A stretch of 64,000 nucleotides of DNA. Source: Monocercomonoides exilis (Eukaryota; Preaxostyla; Oxymonadida; Polymastigidae). Every line of letters starts with the position of its first letter. Within the stretch, counting starts at the first letter, position 1. The notes beneath the pieces were generated by a model that saw only the letters and a program-made list of their open reading frames with translations, made no database searches and was not told the DNA's origin. Shown here piece by piece: positions 30,865-43,099 of this stretch. Position numbers and translations under genes: made by a program. The stretch covers positions 652,001 to 716,000 of the forward strand of contig LSRY02000045.1 in the NCBI GenBank assembly GCA_001643675.2. Direction: 5' to 3'.

Positions 30865-32302
30865 TTAATAGAACTTAAACGAATTTAGCGGGTCAATTCG
30901 AATTGTTTTAGTCAAAACGTTTTTTGTCTATTTTAATGGTTTTGACTCAATCAATTCGGTTTTCTCTCAATCTAATTTGTGATCTAAAATACAAAAATTA
31001 TATATCAATTTTGATCAAAATTCTTTGAAGTTTTTTGTGTTTTCTGTTACAGAGCAGTTCATTTTTATTAATTTTTTGATATGTTTTTTATTTCATTGTT
31101 GCTTTTGTGTTTGAATGATATTTATTGATGATCACGAACAAAATGTCGATAAATTTGGTGATTGATATTTTGGTTTTTTCCATTGAAATACCACATTTTT
31201 TACTTATTCGCATTCATTGTAAGAGCCGTTGGTTTTGAAATAGTTGAGAAACTCACTGATTTAAGTTAATTTTTGTTTTTGATGGATATTTTCCTCAGAA
31301 CAATAAAGTTTGTTCATTTTTTTATGAGCAATGTGTGAAATTTAACGATTTTTATCATTTTTGTGTAATTATTTGAATAGATGTGTTTTCAATGAATAAT
31401 TTTGTTGTTTAAGTCATTTGAATCTGTGTTTTGCTTTTCTTTTTAATTTAATTTATTATAACATTGGTCTATTTTGATCATTATATTTGAACACTTCAAA
31501 TCAATAAATAATAATCAAAAGAATGATATACACTTTTATTTTTTGAATTCATTCTATTTTGACAGATAGAAAATTGAACAAAGGATTTTTAAAAGTGTGA
31601 AAACTTTAAAACTCCATTTTTTTCTAGAAGAAACATGAACATAATAATTTTTATGAAATAAACTTCATTTATAAATTCAAAATTGAAAATTTTTAAACTA
31701 TCATTTTTTTAATTTCATGGTGATCATGCACCCAGAATTGAATCAATTGGTCTTGACTCAATCAAAACGGTTTTAAGTCTCACTTTTTGGTTTTATATTT
31801 CACTTATTGGTATTAGTCAAATCGAATACCGCATTACTGAGTCATTTCGTTTTAGTTCTAATATAAATATGAGTTTTTCAAATTTGCTTTAATTTAAAAA
31901 AGAAAAAACATGAACTGACATTTTTATTATGAATTAAAAAAATGAACTGAAATAATTTAAAACAGTAAATATTTTGGATCACACTAAAGTATGTGAAAAA
32001 ACACATCATTTTTCAAATATTAATACTTAATTTAAGTTGAAATTTATGAATTTTCTTGTTTGATGTTATTTGGAGCCGTAATGTGAGTAATTTGGGCCAC
32101 ATTTTTAAATGTGGGTTTAATTACTCGCATTATATACTACTTGAAGATCTATTTTTAATAGTTGAAAAAGAACAATTTGTGTAAACACTTTCACAAAAAT
32201 ATGATAGTAACATAAGATACTCGTCTCAAAGTCAATTGTATGTATAAAAATTTGTTTATAAAAGAATTAAAAAACTTTGAAATTTGTGAAGTTGTTCTAT
32301 TA

Positions 32303-33428
32303 CTCTGACCTATTTTTTTTCTTCGACCCTTTTTAGGAGCTGGATACGGCTTAATACATAATCATAGCCAGCAAAAAATAACTAGAAACGTTTATTTTAA
32401 TATATGTTACTTATGCAGAAAAAATTTTTAACGAAATTTATTTTTCTAAGAGTTCTCTGTATATTTTATTTTATTTTTTGATCATCAAATTGATGATCTT
32501 TCCATGAATATAGCATTCTGCAAATTTTAAGCTACAGCATAATTAAACATCTTATCCTTTTTATTGTTTTTATAACTTCTCACATTTCACAAGTTTCTTT
32601 TTCACTTGTTTTCCCATTTCATCGACTTTTAGAAAAAATACAATTTTTGATTGTATTAAAAACAATTTTTAAATTTAATAAGTTGTAACTCATTTTAAAT
32701 ACAAAATATTGAGATATGTTTTAATTATCTTTTCCTGAATAATTGAAATTGGCTAAAAATCATAACGATTGAAGTTGATATTTTTCGTATGTCTTATGAA
32801 AATCAATTTTGATAAACTTTTTTGTATAACTACATAAACAACATTTAGACATATATAAAAGATAACCTTGAAATTTTTATAAAAATTCATCATTCTTTAG
32901 AAAAATTGGGACAAAATATTTTAATTTATGAAATTTGTTCTATTCTTCTCTAACAAATATTTTTCTCAAATTTTGAATTTTTCTGTAATTATTTGCATAG
33001 TTACGGTTGATTTATAATGAAATGATTGTAGAAAAAGTTTGGAACAAATCTCAGTTTTTTTCATAATTGCAAAAATTTTGCCCCAATTGTATTTTTTCTA
33101 AAAGTCGATGAAATGGGAAAACAAGTGAAAAAGAAACTTGTGAAATGTGAGAAGTTATAAAAACAATAAAAAGGATAAGATGTTTAATTATGCTGTAGCT
33201 TAAAATTTGCAGAATGCTATATTCATGGAAAGATCATCAATTTGATGATCAAAAAATAAAATAAAATATACAGAGAACTCTTAGAAAAATAAATTTCGTT
33301 AAAAATTTTTTCTGCATAAGTAACATATATTAAAATAAACGTTTCTAGTTATTTTTTGCTGGCTATGATTATGTATTAAGCCATAGCCAGCTCCAAAAAA
33401 AAAGGTGGGTGTTAAAAAAGGGTCAGAG
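32303..33428. mobile_element. Foldback / MITE-like element with ~343-bp inverted arms
   Basis: The arm 32,303-32,645 matches the reverse complement of 33,085-33,428 almost perfectly. The arms end in CTCTGACC/GGTCAGAG, and divergence is concentrated near the outer tips, where a poly-T stretch differs. The 439-bp centre is AT-rich without an open frame. There is no coding capacity, so it would be non-autonomous. It lies 160 bp from the Polinton's right end. A target-site duplication is not evident (left TA, right GA). Confidence 0.8.
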
Positions 33429-33631
33429 GAAAAAGTGTAACCCTAATTATTATTTGAATATCAAACAAAGTTAAAGATTAACAAACGAAGAAAATAAAAA
33501 AAAAAATTAAAGAAATTCGTGAATTTTGCATTTGATTCTTAATAAGCTTCTATCACATGAGCATCTTCATTTAATTTTCCTCCCTTCGTTTCTCCTCTGA
33601 TTCTCTATATTTCTTCCTCGTCTCTTATCCA

Positions 33632-34516
33632 TCATCCAGATATCCACACCTGATGCTCCTCTCCTTTTGTTGTGCTGCTCTTATTCCATGCTGACTCTAC
33701 AAACACCTTTTTCATAAATGATTGTAAATGTAGCAGAAGAGTGTACGTCTCTCGAAAGCTACTCCCTCGCTCCTTCATCATTATCACATCCTTTTCTGCA
33801 TCCACTTCAGCTAAACTTGAATTCCTCTCAGTCTCTTCCTCTTTGCTCGCTTGCAATTCCCTCGTGGCTATCTGCCCATCCACTCTGGCTGGCTTGGCTG
33901 CCCCAGACCAAAGAACAATAATCGGTTTTCCCTCCTCCAATAATACCAACATTGTGCACTCATCCAACTGAGCAGCTCTTGTGTTAATTTGGAAAGGTGA
34001 TGTACCTTTGACTGCGCTTCTGAGGTTTATGTGTTCACCAGTTATGTGAGCGAAGAGTCTTCCGAGGGCGGAGTTGCAACGGTGTTCCTCAACTGCGAGA
34101 AGTCGTTGCTGCACTTGTCCGAATGCATCCTCAACTTCTGCTTTGTCTTGAATAATGTATTCATGGGAAAGGACCTCTTTCTCCGATGCTCCTCCATCTC
34201 CTCCCAAATCAACAAGTCCTTCTTTTCCTTCGGCTTTACTCAGCATTCTTTCGCTTGAAACACGCCAATCTGAAAGTTTGACTACTCCTACACAGACCCC
34301 AACCCCGATCTCGACTTCAACAAAGTCACCTTCATCACACTCTACCACGCACACCAGATTTTTGTCAATCAAAACACCGGCTCCTCTGAGCATCGTTGCG
34401 GCTCCCTGCTTTCCTCCTGTTCCTTCATCTTCACAACAGTCATTCACAATAACCGCCAGAATTGCCTTTCCAACATGGGAGTTGGATATATCTTGTGAAG
34501 TCTTGTTTCTGCTCAT
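33632..34516 (-). CDS. Open frame of uncertain reality (294 codons)
   Basis: This is the longest uninterrupted frame in a degenerate, purine-skewed region (33.5-35.7 kb). The translation is Glu/Gly/Val/Ala-rich (VEVEIGVGVCVGVVKLSD) with no domain I recognise. The opposite strand, in one frame, shows QIFVNQNTGSSEHRCGS followed by a Cys, resembling the 'G...CG...PC' boundary of the surface proteins at 42 and 50.8 kb. The block may therefore be a decayed plus-strand surface-protein gene, and this frame its low-T shadow. Confidence 0.25.
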   Translation of the reverse strand: MSRNKTSQDISNSHVGKAILAVIVNDCCEDEGTGGKQGAATMLRGAGVLIDKNLVCVVECDEGDFVEVEIGVGVCVGVVKLSDWRVSSERMLSKAEGKEGLVDLGGDGGASEKEVLSHEYIIQDKAEVEDAFGQVQQRLLAVEEHRCNSALGRLFAHITGEHINLRSAVKGTSPFQINTRAAQLDECTMLVLLEEGKPIIVLWSGAAKPARVDGQIATRELQASKEEETERNSSLAEVDAEKDVIMMKERGSSFRETYTLLLHLQSFMKKVFVESAWNKSSTTKGEEHQVWISG

Positions 34517-35649
34517 TTCGCCTTCGCCAACTCGCTGATGTTATGTCTTACAAGCTGCATCCTCATTTGCTATCACATCTTTTCCCATTATTCATCCTCC
34601 TTCGCTCACTCTTCCCTCTTCTCCTTCCTCGTCGTATCTCTTGCTGTGTCCTCCTCTCTCATTTCTCCTTCCAACAAGCATCTTCACCTTAACTACAAAC
34701 TTCTTTGCGCTTGAAGAGGATATCTAAGCCTCTTCCAATCCGATATTCGTGCTCTTCCCAATTCCTGCGTCTTTCTCTCCAACATCAACATCTCTACACA
34801 AAATGCTGCTTCAATCGAATTCGCTTTTGATGATGAATCCAATAGTTCAGCACAGCATCTTATCTCAACGTATATCGCAATTGAAAGCTGTATAATTGTT
34901 CTTATTTATCTTTTTGGAATAAAAATAACAGAAAGTCACTTCAGCTTGATGCGCTCCGTCTTAACTACCATCTTGATTGGAAACCTTATCAGCAACATAT
35001 ACGACTGAAACAGCAGCATGGCTCCAGTGTATCTCAAACTGCACCATTCTCCAGAATGGAACTTCTACATCCTTTTGGAGCGCAGTCGCGTTTATCCATT
35101 GATCTCTTGCTGCCTTCGAGGTGTGCTTAATAAATGGATTTGCTCTGCAGCTGCCACAAGGATCCATTGAGCATTGCATCTGATTCATAAGAAAGTGTCT
35201 GCAAATGGAGTGCCTTTCTGATTCATTACAAAAGAAGAACAGCCGAACATAGTCTCCGCAGAAACACGTGCTTGTATCAACTGCGGTAAGTTCACGAATA
35301 GTCCCGTCTTCCCTAATAATTAATCCGCCTGCAAAAACATCACTTCATTCTCGCTGTTCTCTCATTATTGCCTTTCCCTGGAGAGGTGATGGCATGCTCT
35401 CATGGACCTCCTTTTTGCTTCTCAACCACGAATGTTCTCTCAACTGTATCATATCTCAGCGCACTTCCACATTCTTCGTATCTGCGCTCCATAACGCTCA
35501 TGAAAAAGAAGCAACGGATAGAATGATTCAGATATTCAACGTATTCCTTCCTGCCACATTGTTTCCTGTTCTGGTTCATCATCTTCTTCTCCTCCAACTT
35601 CTCCCCATTTCTATTTAACTTCCTCATTTTTTTAAATCTCAGCAATTTT

Positions 35650-38600
35650 CACTTACCATTTTCCATTCATCATATCCTGTCTAAACGAATTCTTCTATCT
35701 CTTTATCTTTATTCTCTTCATTGACTTTTCAATCTTCTTCTCATTTTCAACTGTTTTTTTTTCTTCAGAAATACCCTTCTTCTTTCTTTCAGTAATCATC
35801 CCATATAAAGATGAGAAAAAAAAAGAAGCAATCCAATCATATGAAGAAAGAGATGATGATGAAAAAGTGGTGTTATATGATGTTTATGCGCACAAAGAAG
35901 ATGAAATAGAAGAAAAAGAAGAAGAAGAAGAAGAAGAAGAAGATTGGTGGAAGTCAAAGGAGGTTTTGTAATGAAAGTGATCGAAGTTGCATTTGAGCAT
36001 TTTCATCTGCTGCTTCTTTCTCCCCATCCGAAGAAGAGGTAGCAAAAGAGCAAGATATTTGGACATAGCAACATTCAGTTGCCTCACAATCAACTGGCCG
36101 TGATGACGATTAGAAGGAAGACGATATAAAAGAAAGCAAAAATATTTGCTGCTCCGTTCTTTCAGCAGCCGCTCCTTCAAATTGTTCAGATTTGGACGAA
36201 TTAATTTGGTCATCCAATGGTCCTTCTAAAGATTCTGAGGTTTTCTTGTTTGCGTATCCTTCTCAGCATCTTCTTCCTTCTCTTTCACTTTCACTCTCTT
36301 CTTCTTCGTTTCTTTTTCTGACTTTTTCAAGTTCTTTGTTATTTTCTTTTCTAAATTCCTTTTATAACATCCTTTCATCTGCTTTGATGGCAATTCACCT
36401 CAATCTCCCTCATTTCCTCGACCTCCTTCATCTTCCAAAACATCATTTCACCTCTTCATTTTCTCCTCTTTCTGTCCCTTTCGATCTGAGCACTCAACAA
36501 AACGAATCAGAATTCTTTTGATTAAAAAAAATAAATTTCATCTTTCCCTTTTGCCTCTGGCTCAGCAGAACTCTTCATCTGATGGCCAGCCCTTCTTCTG
36601 TGTGGATGAAGACACGCAGAATGGGAAGAAAGCAAACCAAGTGGAAAAGCAGAGGAAGGAGTAGGAGAAGAAGAATGAGTATGTTGCTGTTAATTCTGTG
36701 CCTGTGAATGAATAAGGAGTTGCAGTTGAGAAAAGCAGAAGAGGGAAAATGAGTTTCTCAAAGCTGAGTAAAATCGAAGTTGGAAATTTGCACAAAGTTG
36801 CCTTTTTTGTCACTTTATGCATTAATCTAACGAAAATATCTCCGTTACAGTCATTTGTTTCCCTCTTTCATTCGTCTCGCTTTATCTTCTTTTAAGCTGT
36901 TTTTCTTTCTGTTCTCTAAAAGAAATGAAATATTTTCCTTTTATTTTCTGCAGTTGCACCTATTTTCAGCTTGCAATAACTGTGTAGGCGGAAGAGCGAA
37001 CGAATAATAAACAGCACTAGCAGATGCCAATAAAACTTGCGGTTGATAATAACTTCTGAAAATTTTATAGAAAATTGAACTGCCGTTTCAAAAATGCTGT
37101 TGTTGACGTAATAGATGCTTCTGCTTCTGCTTCTGCTTCTGCTGTTTCGATCGTGTTGGGAGTGATTTTTCTTGCTTGTCCGTTTTGTGTTCTCGTTATC
37201 ATCTAAATCATCATATATGGCGTTTCTTTCTTCTTCAATTTAATCATACTTCATTTTCTCATCTTCTTCATTCATTTCTCCAACTCTTTCTATTTCTCTC
37301 ATTCACTCGGAGTATTTTCTTGATCCTTCATCTTCATCTGCAAATTCAGCTGTTATGCATGCGATCGATTGAGCTGTGAAGCCGAAGAACTGAACTTAAA
37401 ACAACATTTTGCATCAAATTCAGTCGAAATTTACCATTTGAGAAGGATAATGCATTTGAGATGATGATTCAACGGCTGGGGATGATGAAAAAAAACTGAA
37501 GAAAAAAGAAGAAGAGAAAGAGGAAGAAGAAAAAGAAAAAGAGGAGGAGGAAGAAGAAGAAAATAAAGATGGAGATGAAGAAGATGGAGATGAAGAAGAA
37601 AATAAAGAAGAAGAAGAAGAAGCTCTTCCTAAAATATTCACATTCTGATAGACTCATCAATTAAGGCTACTGAATGAAGAGAAAAGTCACGTGCAGTCCT
37701 TTGTGGTGAAATACGTGCTTGGCGAACAAGCTGTGGAGGGAATTTGACAGGATGAAGAAGATGATGATGATGAAAAGGGAAAAGAATAAGAAGAAGAAGA
37801 AAATGATGATGATGTTTATGATGTCAATGATTATGATGATGATTTCTTGTATTTCTATCACTATTTTCGTGATTCCCTCTGTTAGCGTTCATCCTGCTTC
37901 GCCTTTTTTTCAATTTCTTGTTCCCATACATCGCATCAAGCCTGTCCTCGATTGCTTTTTTGATCACATGCTCTCTGAAGAAGTTCGATTCGCTCCAATC
38001 AAATTCTTCTTTTTGCAGCTTGCTTAATTCATCCTTCTCATCTTTTTGTATCTTCTGTTTTGCCATTTCTTCGTATCTTTGCTTTCTGTGTTCTGAATCA
38101 CTCTTTTCTTCTTCACACTCTTGTATTAATCTCTTCTTCCTTTATCTTCCTCCTCTTCCTCTCCCTCTTCTTTTCTCTTTCTCGCTCTTCTCATCTGCTT
38201 TCCTGCCATTTCTCCTCACTGCTGCTTGTTCTGAAAGATGCCATGCTTTCCCACTGCCACATTGCCCTCAAACACGCAAACAACCGCTCCGCTCACGAAA
38301 CATTCAGTGGAAAAACGACAAGTCGAATCGAAGCTCACCTCCAGTTCAGTCTTCATCCCACTCAAAGCATCAGATGGAGCGTTTGCTCCAGTGATAGTGT
38401 TTGCTTTTGTAGAGGAGGAAGAGGAAGAGGAAGATAAAGAGGAAGAGGAAGGAGAAGATCTGTGATATGGCTTTGTCTTATTTGAAGAAAAAGGAGAAGT
38501 GAAATTATGAGGTTTTTGAAGATCGAAAATTTTGAAGATTAATGCAAATTATAATCAATGGAGAAATTCAATGAAATGATAATTCTTTTTTTCTTCTTCC

Positions 38601-41400
38601 ATTTTTTTTGTTCTTCTTGTCACACTGTTCACCAAATTCATCATTAATTCTTCTTAATCTTCTTTCTATCGTTAATGCAAATAAGAAACATGTGATAATT
38701 TCGTTTTTTCTCTTTTTGATTTCATCTCTTAAGCTTTCATTTCCCCTTCTTTCACAAAAAATCATCTTTCCTCAAAGATAATTCTTCGCCAAAGCCCGAT
38801 TCTATGCATCTTCGAAACATCTCGCATTTCATCTGTCTGTTATTTTCTTCCCCACTTTTCTTTTTCTTCTTCAAAGCCAGCTAATCCCTCGCTGTTTCAA
38901 CATCCTGAATGAAAAAATTAATAATTACTTCAAAAAAATAACAACAACAAACCTTCCAAAAATTTTTTATATGCAATTTTCTGTTTTATATTCTATTGGC
39001 AACTGTTTCCCTCCAATAAAAATTCTTTATTCCTTCCATTTTCAAGTGTTTCATCATCTGATTCACCATCCATCCTTTCCATCAGTTGTTTCTCCATCAA
39101 GTGCATCTATTTCCCTCCCTTCTGAAAAATGTGAGATTTATGTATTTTGCTCAAATTCCATCTTTCTCATTGAAAAATATCCTGTTTTTTGTCTGAAAAT
39201 ATCATCTCCAATTTCCATCTCAATCCCTTCATCCTGGGCACTTTCCATATGAATTCGCTCTCCCAACTCCATAGCCACCATGCACAACGAGATATAAACA
39301 TTTCATTCATTTTCATTCTTTTCCACCTCCTGCCCTGAAAACAACACAAAAACAGTCAACAGGCAAATATTCATATAAATAAAACAAATAAATACCAAAC
39401 TGCCCTTCGATTGTATTTTGCCAAGCACACTCATTTCCACATCCATCATCATTCACAAAACCAATCTCATCATTTCAGCATCAGAATGGTCAAAATGCAG
39501 CACGGAATGCATCTCCACTAAATACATCGTGTATCTCACTGGAGGGTCTTTTCAGCCCGTACACATGGTGCTGGATGTCCAGAGGTGTTTTTTTCGGTTT
39601 TTGGCATGATCATCTCCTTTAATAATATTCTCAACCACCAAAAGAAATATTTGAGGTTTATCTCATCAACACCTTGCACATGAGGGATATGGGGCAGAGA
39701 AGAGATGGAAGAATATTTTTTGTGGCAGGGGGTGGGAGTTGAGTGTTTTTTGGAATGTTTATATTTCGAGAGGGATTTATAAATGAAAGAAATTCTGAGA
39801 CAAAGGGGTGGGGAAGAGTGGGTGGAAATTTGGAGAAAGTAATGTAGTAAATATGTAGAGAAGTGGCTGAGGAGGGCGAGGAAGATATTTGAGACAAATT
39901 GGAGAAATGGATTTTGAAAAGAAAGAAAAGAGGGCAAAAGTGTGCAAGAAGAAGAATATTCTGAAGTGTTCAATTGGAAGAGGGGTATTTTTTTATGAGA
40001 GGAGAAGAATGTTTTATGGAAGAGGCTGCGAAAGATGAAGAAAAGGAGGGGATTGATATTTTCTGATGATTTTTGGGGGTCGAATGGAAGAGGTGAATGG
40101 AAATGAATGGAAATTGAGGAAAATCAGCACTCTCTATTTTTCAGGGGAAAGGAAAGGAAATCTCAAAAAGAAAGTGAATTGACTTTGAAGAAATACAGCA
40201 ATATTGATTTCCACAATCTGTTCGTCACACATTTTGTGATTGAGTTTTTCAAACCAATCTGAAGTTTATGCAATAAATTAGTCGTTTTAGCCAATCAACA
40301 ACATCACACAAAGCGTTCTCATCATCTATCTCAGGAATGTTAATTGAATTATTGCACATTTCTCAATAATTTCTTCTTCTTCCTCATCATTTCCTTCTTT
40401 TTCGTCTTCTTCTTCTTCTGATAATCCTCCTTCATTTTGTCAATCATCTTCCTCATTTCTCGATTTACAAACACAAAATTCGCCTTCTCACAATTCACTT
40501 GCTCATTCAGCGAAAAGCATGCCTGTTTCGAACCGCATAACCAAAAACACACAAAATCTTCTTCAGTCACATCTTTCGTCTCCTTCTTCAACTTCAACTT
40601 CAACTTCGTTCTTCCTCATTCGTTCGCACATTCACACAGCATCTATCTTCATTTCAACAATTGTGATCCTCCTTTTCTTCTTCAACGCCTTCTTTAATGA
40701 ACGAATTTAAAATATTCCTATCTCCATTTCGTTCAACTTCCATCAAATTCATCAAGAGGCATTTAAATCTGCTCAATTTGGAAACGCAAAACATATATTT
40801 ATTCTGATATTGAATTTCTACCAGACCTAACACTGAGATGAAATGTGAAATTTTGATCCAGAATAGCCGAACATCAGGCACGCAACCAAAAATAGAGAAT
40901 GCCTCTGACTTTTTTCATTTGAAAGCTGAAAGAATTCACCGAAAACATAAAGAACAGGACAGGATAGGATATTTGGGGTGAATTGGTTCCAAAATAGTCT
41001 TCAGCAGGTTACACAGCCACGAACAAAAAGCGAATTGCAGGAAATGAAACGATGAAGAAGAAAAACAATTTTGAGGAAAAAGCATATTTGAAGAGAAATT
41101 ATATAAAGCAGTATGGTGAATCAGATACAAGCATGTTGAAATCGGAAAACTGATGAAATTATAATCTGAAGAAAATTACATGAAATTATTGAAGAAATGC
41201 TTTTTGAGAGATGAAATAGATGATGTAAAGCAACAAGCTGAATTTGCCTTTGATGAAAAGGAGAAAATAAGATGAAGAAATTTTGAAGAAATGTTATTAT
41301 CTGAGCGGATGGTTAGGATTTTGAAAAAATAAGTGGTGATATAGACTTCAAATGAAAAGAAGATGAAACCTCAAGAAATTTTCTATGATATGGAAAATAT
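35650..41400. other. Low-complexity, gene-poor region
   Basis: I see no supportable gene. The region is full of simple-sequence tracts: (GAA)n at 35,918-35,943, CTTCTG repeats near 37,125-37,147, and GAA/GGA-rich tracts at 37,500-37,625 and 38,410-38,455. They generate Ser/Phe-rich or Glu-rich frames on opposite strands. Stretches near 39.6-40.1 kb are G/A-rich and may be remnants of surface-protein 5' regions, but nothing can be aligned with confidence. Confidence 0.5.
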
Positions 41401-41423
41401 TCAAAATTTGAAGATGAAGGAAA

Positions 41424-42707
41424 TTACAAGGAGATTAGAAAAGCATCATCATTTCCAGTGATTTTTGTGTCAACTGCGCTGAAGGAGAGTGTTTGAGTTG
41501 GAACAAATGTTGAGGAAAGGAGGGTGAGAGATGCGTCTTGGAGGAGAGAAATGAAGCTGGTGAGGGCATACTCGATGGTGGCACATGGGGTCTGTTGGGG
41601 TCTGCCACAGACATCAGCATCAGTTCCATTGCTGGCAACGATTTTGTTCTGGGCAATGAGGGGGAGCCAGCCATTATACACTGCATTGTCAGCTTGTCCA
41701 TTATTATACACTCTTTTCGATAGGGTTGTTGAACCACAATTCTCAAATGGTGATTGGGTGATGCTGCTGCCATTAAAGAACACGTCATTTCCTCTTCCAT
41801 TTGTTGCGGAATTACCATCGAAGAAACAGAATGTGATGAATTTGAACCCGCTCATCCATGAAAAGGTGTTTGTGCAGCAAAGCCCTGCTCCTCAGCGTGT
41901 TGAAGATGCACTTGTCAATTTGTTTATAAACTGACAATCATTAACCAAAAATTGACTCGGTTTATTTTGTGGAGGATTATTGAATGTGAGAGAGCCAGCA
42001 GAATCTTTTCCAGAATTTGAGAAGCACTTGCATTTGGTGAACAGGAATTGGCCGTTTGATGGAAAAGCACCAATATAAAAATACCAACCAGTTCCACACC
42101 AACCAGATATTGAACAATTTTCGACTTTGTTTTCTGAATGGTAATAAGCAGAATTTTGCTGTGGATTTGTTGTATGGACTGCTCCTCCATGCAACGCAGA
42201 GCAATTTGTAAAATTGGATGTTGAAATATCAATTTTAAACAAACAATTGCAGCACAACGCTCCTCTATGATCATCAGTTGAACAATTATTGAATGAGCAA
42301 GAAGTGATTGTGAGATTTGCAGTTGCACAATAAACATGAAGTGCACCTCCCCAGGCTCTTCCACCAGCTGTGTTTTCCCATTCGCACCATTTGAAGAGAT
42401 AGCTGTTCTCATCAAAAGAAGCCAACCTTTCTGGTCTCTTTCTATCGGTTTCATTTTCCAACATGATCCACAGCAGCATTTGATTAAGAACGTGTTTGAT
42501 GGAGGAAAGATGTGTTGAAGGCAGAGAGAGAGGTGGATGGACTGTTGAGAGAGGGGAGGATGGCTCCATCGATGGAGTTGTGGGTGAGGAGGAGGATGGT
42601 TGAGTGGATGGAGAGAGATGAGTTGGAGAATTTTGTTTGTCAGATGAACTCAGAGTTGAAAAACCAGAAAAAACAATTTTTACGAACATCTTTTTGTTTG
42701 TCTTCAT
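41424..42707 (-). pseudogene. Partial beta-helix-type surface protein, in-frame TGA
   Basis: The frame from 42,707 to 41,424 is interrupted by one TGA (41,894-41,892). After a Ser/Pro/Thr-rich start it has CEWENTAGGRAWGGALHVY, then repeated short beta-strand units rich in Cys, Asn and Gly-Gly (ITSCSFNNCSTDDHRGALC; NCSALHGGAVHT). DVCGRPQQTPCATIEYAL then matches the 'CG....PC.T' boundary seen in the 48.9-kb surface protein. These are right-handed beta-helix-like secreted proteins. No transmembrane or kinase part follows, so it is truncated at the 3' side. Confidence 0.6.
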
Positions 42708-42894
42708 TTATCTTCACATTTCTCAATCTTCAATCAACTTATTCTATTCGTATATTGTCTTCGTCATCTTCTTCTTATGCATCATATCACTTAGTTTCTT
42801 CTTCCTCTTCATTTTCGTCTTCTTCATTTTCTTCATCTTTTTTTATCATCTTCATCATCATCGTCAACATCAACATCATCATCATCATCATCAT

Positions 42895-43037
42895 CTTCTT
42901 CTTCTTCTTCTTCTTCTTCTTCTTCTTCTTCTTCTTCTTCTTCTTCTTCTTCTTCTTCTTCTTCTTCTTCTTCTTCTTCTTCTTCTTCTTCTTCTTCTTC
43001 TTCTTCTTCTTCTTCTTCTTCTTCTTCTTCTTCTTCT
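42895..43037 (+). repeat. (CTT)n microsatellite, about 47 units
   Basis: About 143 bp of uninterrupted CTT follow a CAT/ATC-rich stretch. On the minus strand it would encode poly-Glu preceding poly-Asp, but no gene context supports translation. Confidence 0.97.
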
Positions 43038-43099
43038 GATACTATTTTTACTTCGTATTCTTCATTTTCTCCAATCAATTCAAAAATAAAGATCATTGA

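Larger units (their letters stand above)
10568..32142. mobile_element. Maverick/Polinton DNA transposon (virus-like), 21.6 kb
   Basis: The element is bounded by 2.19-kb inverted repeats and carries the Polinton hallmarks: protein-primed DNA polymerase B, an RVE-type integrase, an FtsK/HerA packaging ATPase and a candidate double-jelly-roll capsid gene. It also has an AEP-SF3 helicase and two phage-like fibre genes. I did not recognise an adenovirus-type maturation protease. The 6 bp flanking the left end (GAGAAT) and right end (GAAGAT) are not identical, so no clean 5-6-bp target duplication is visible. Most core genes contain in-frame stop codons (see findings), yet the TIRs are near-identical, so this looks like a recently copied but possibly non-autonomous element. 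Confidence 0.93.
29944..32142 (-). repeat. Polinton right terminal inverted repeat
   Basis: Reverse complement of 10,568-12,753. It is 13 bp longer, from one extra 14-bp unit minus one A. Only one substitution was seen by eye over about 2.18 kb. Confidence 0.95.

Noticed and set aside
42833-43096. Poly-Glu/poly-Asp protein on the minus strand
   Set aside because: It is simply the translation of the CTT/CAT microsatellite, with no supporting context.
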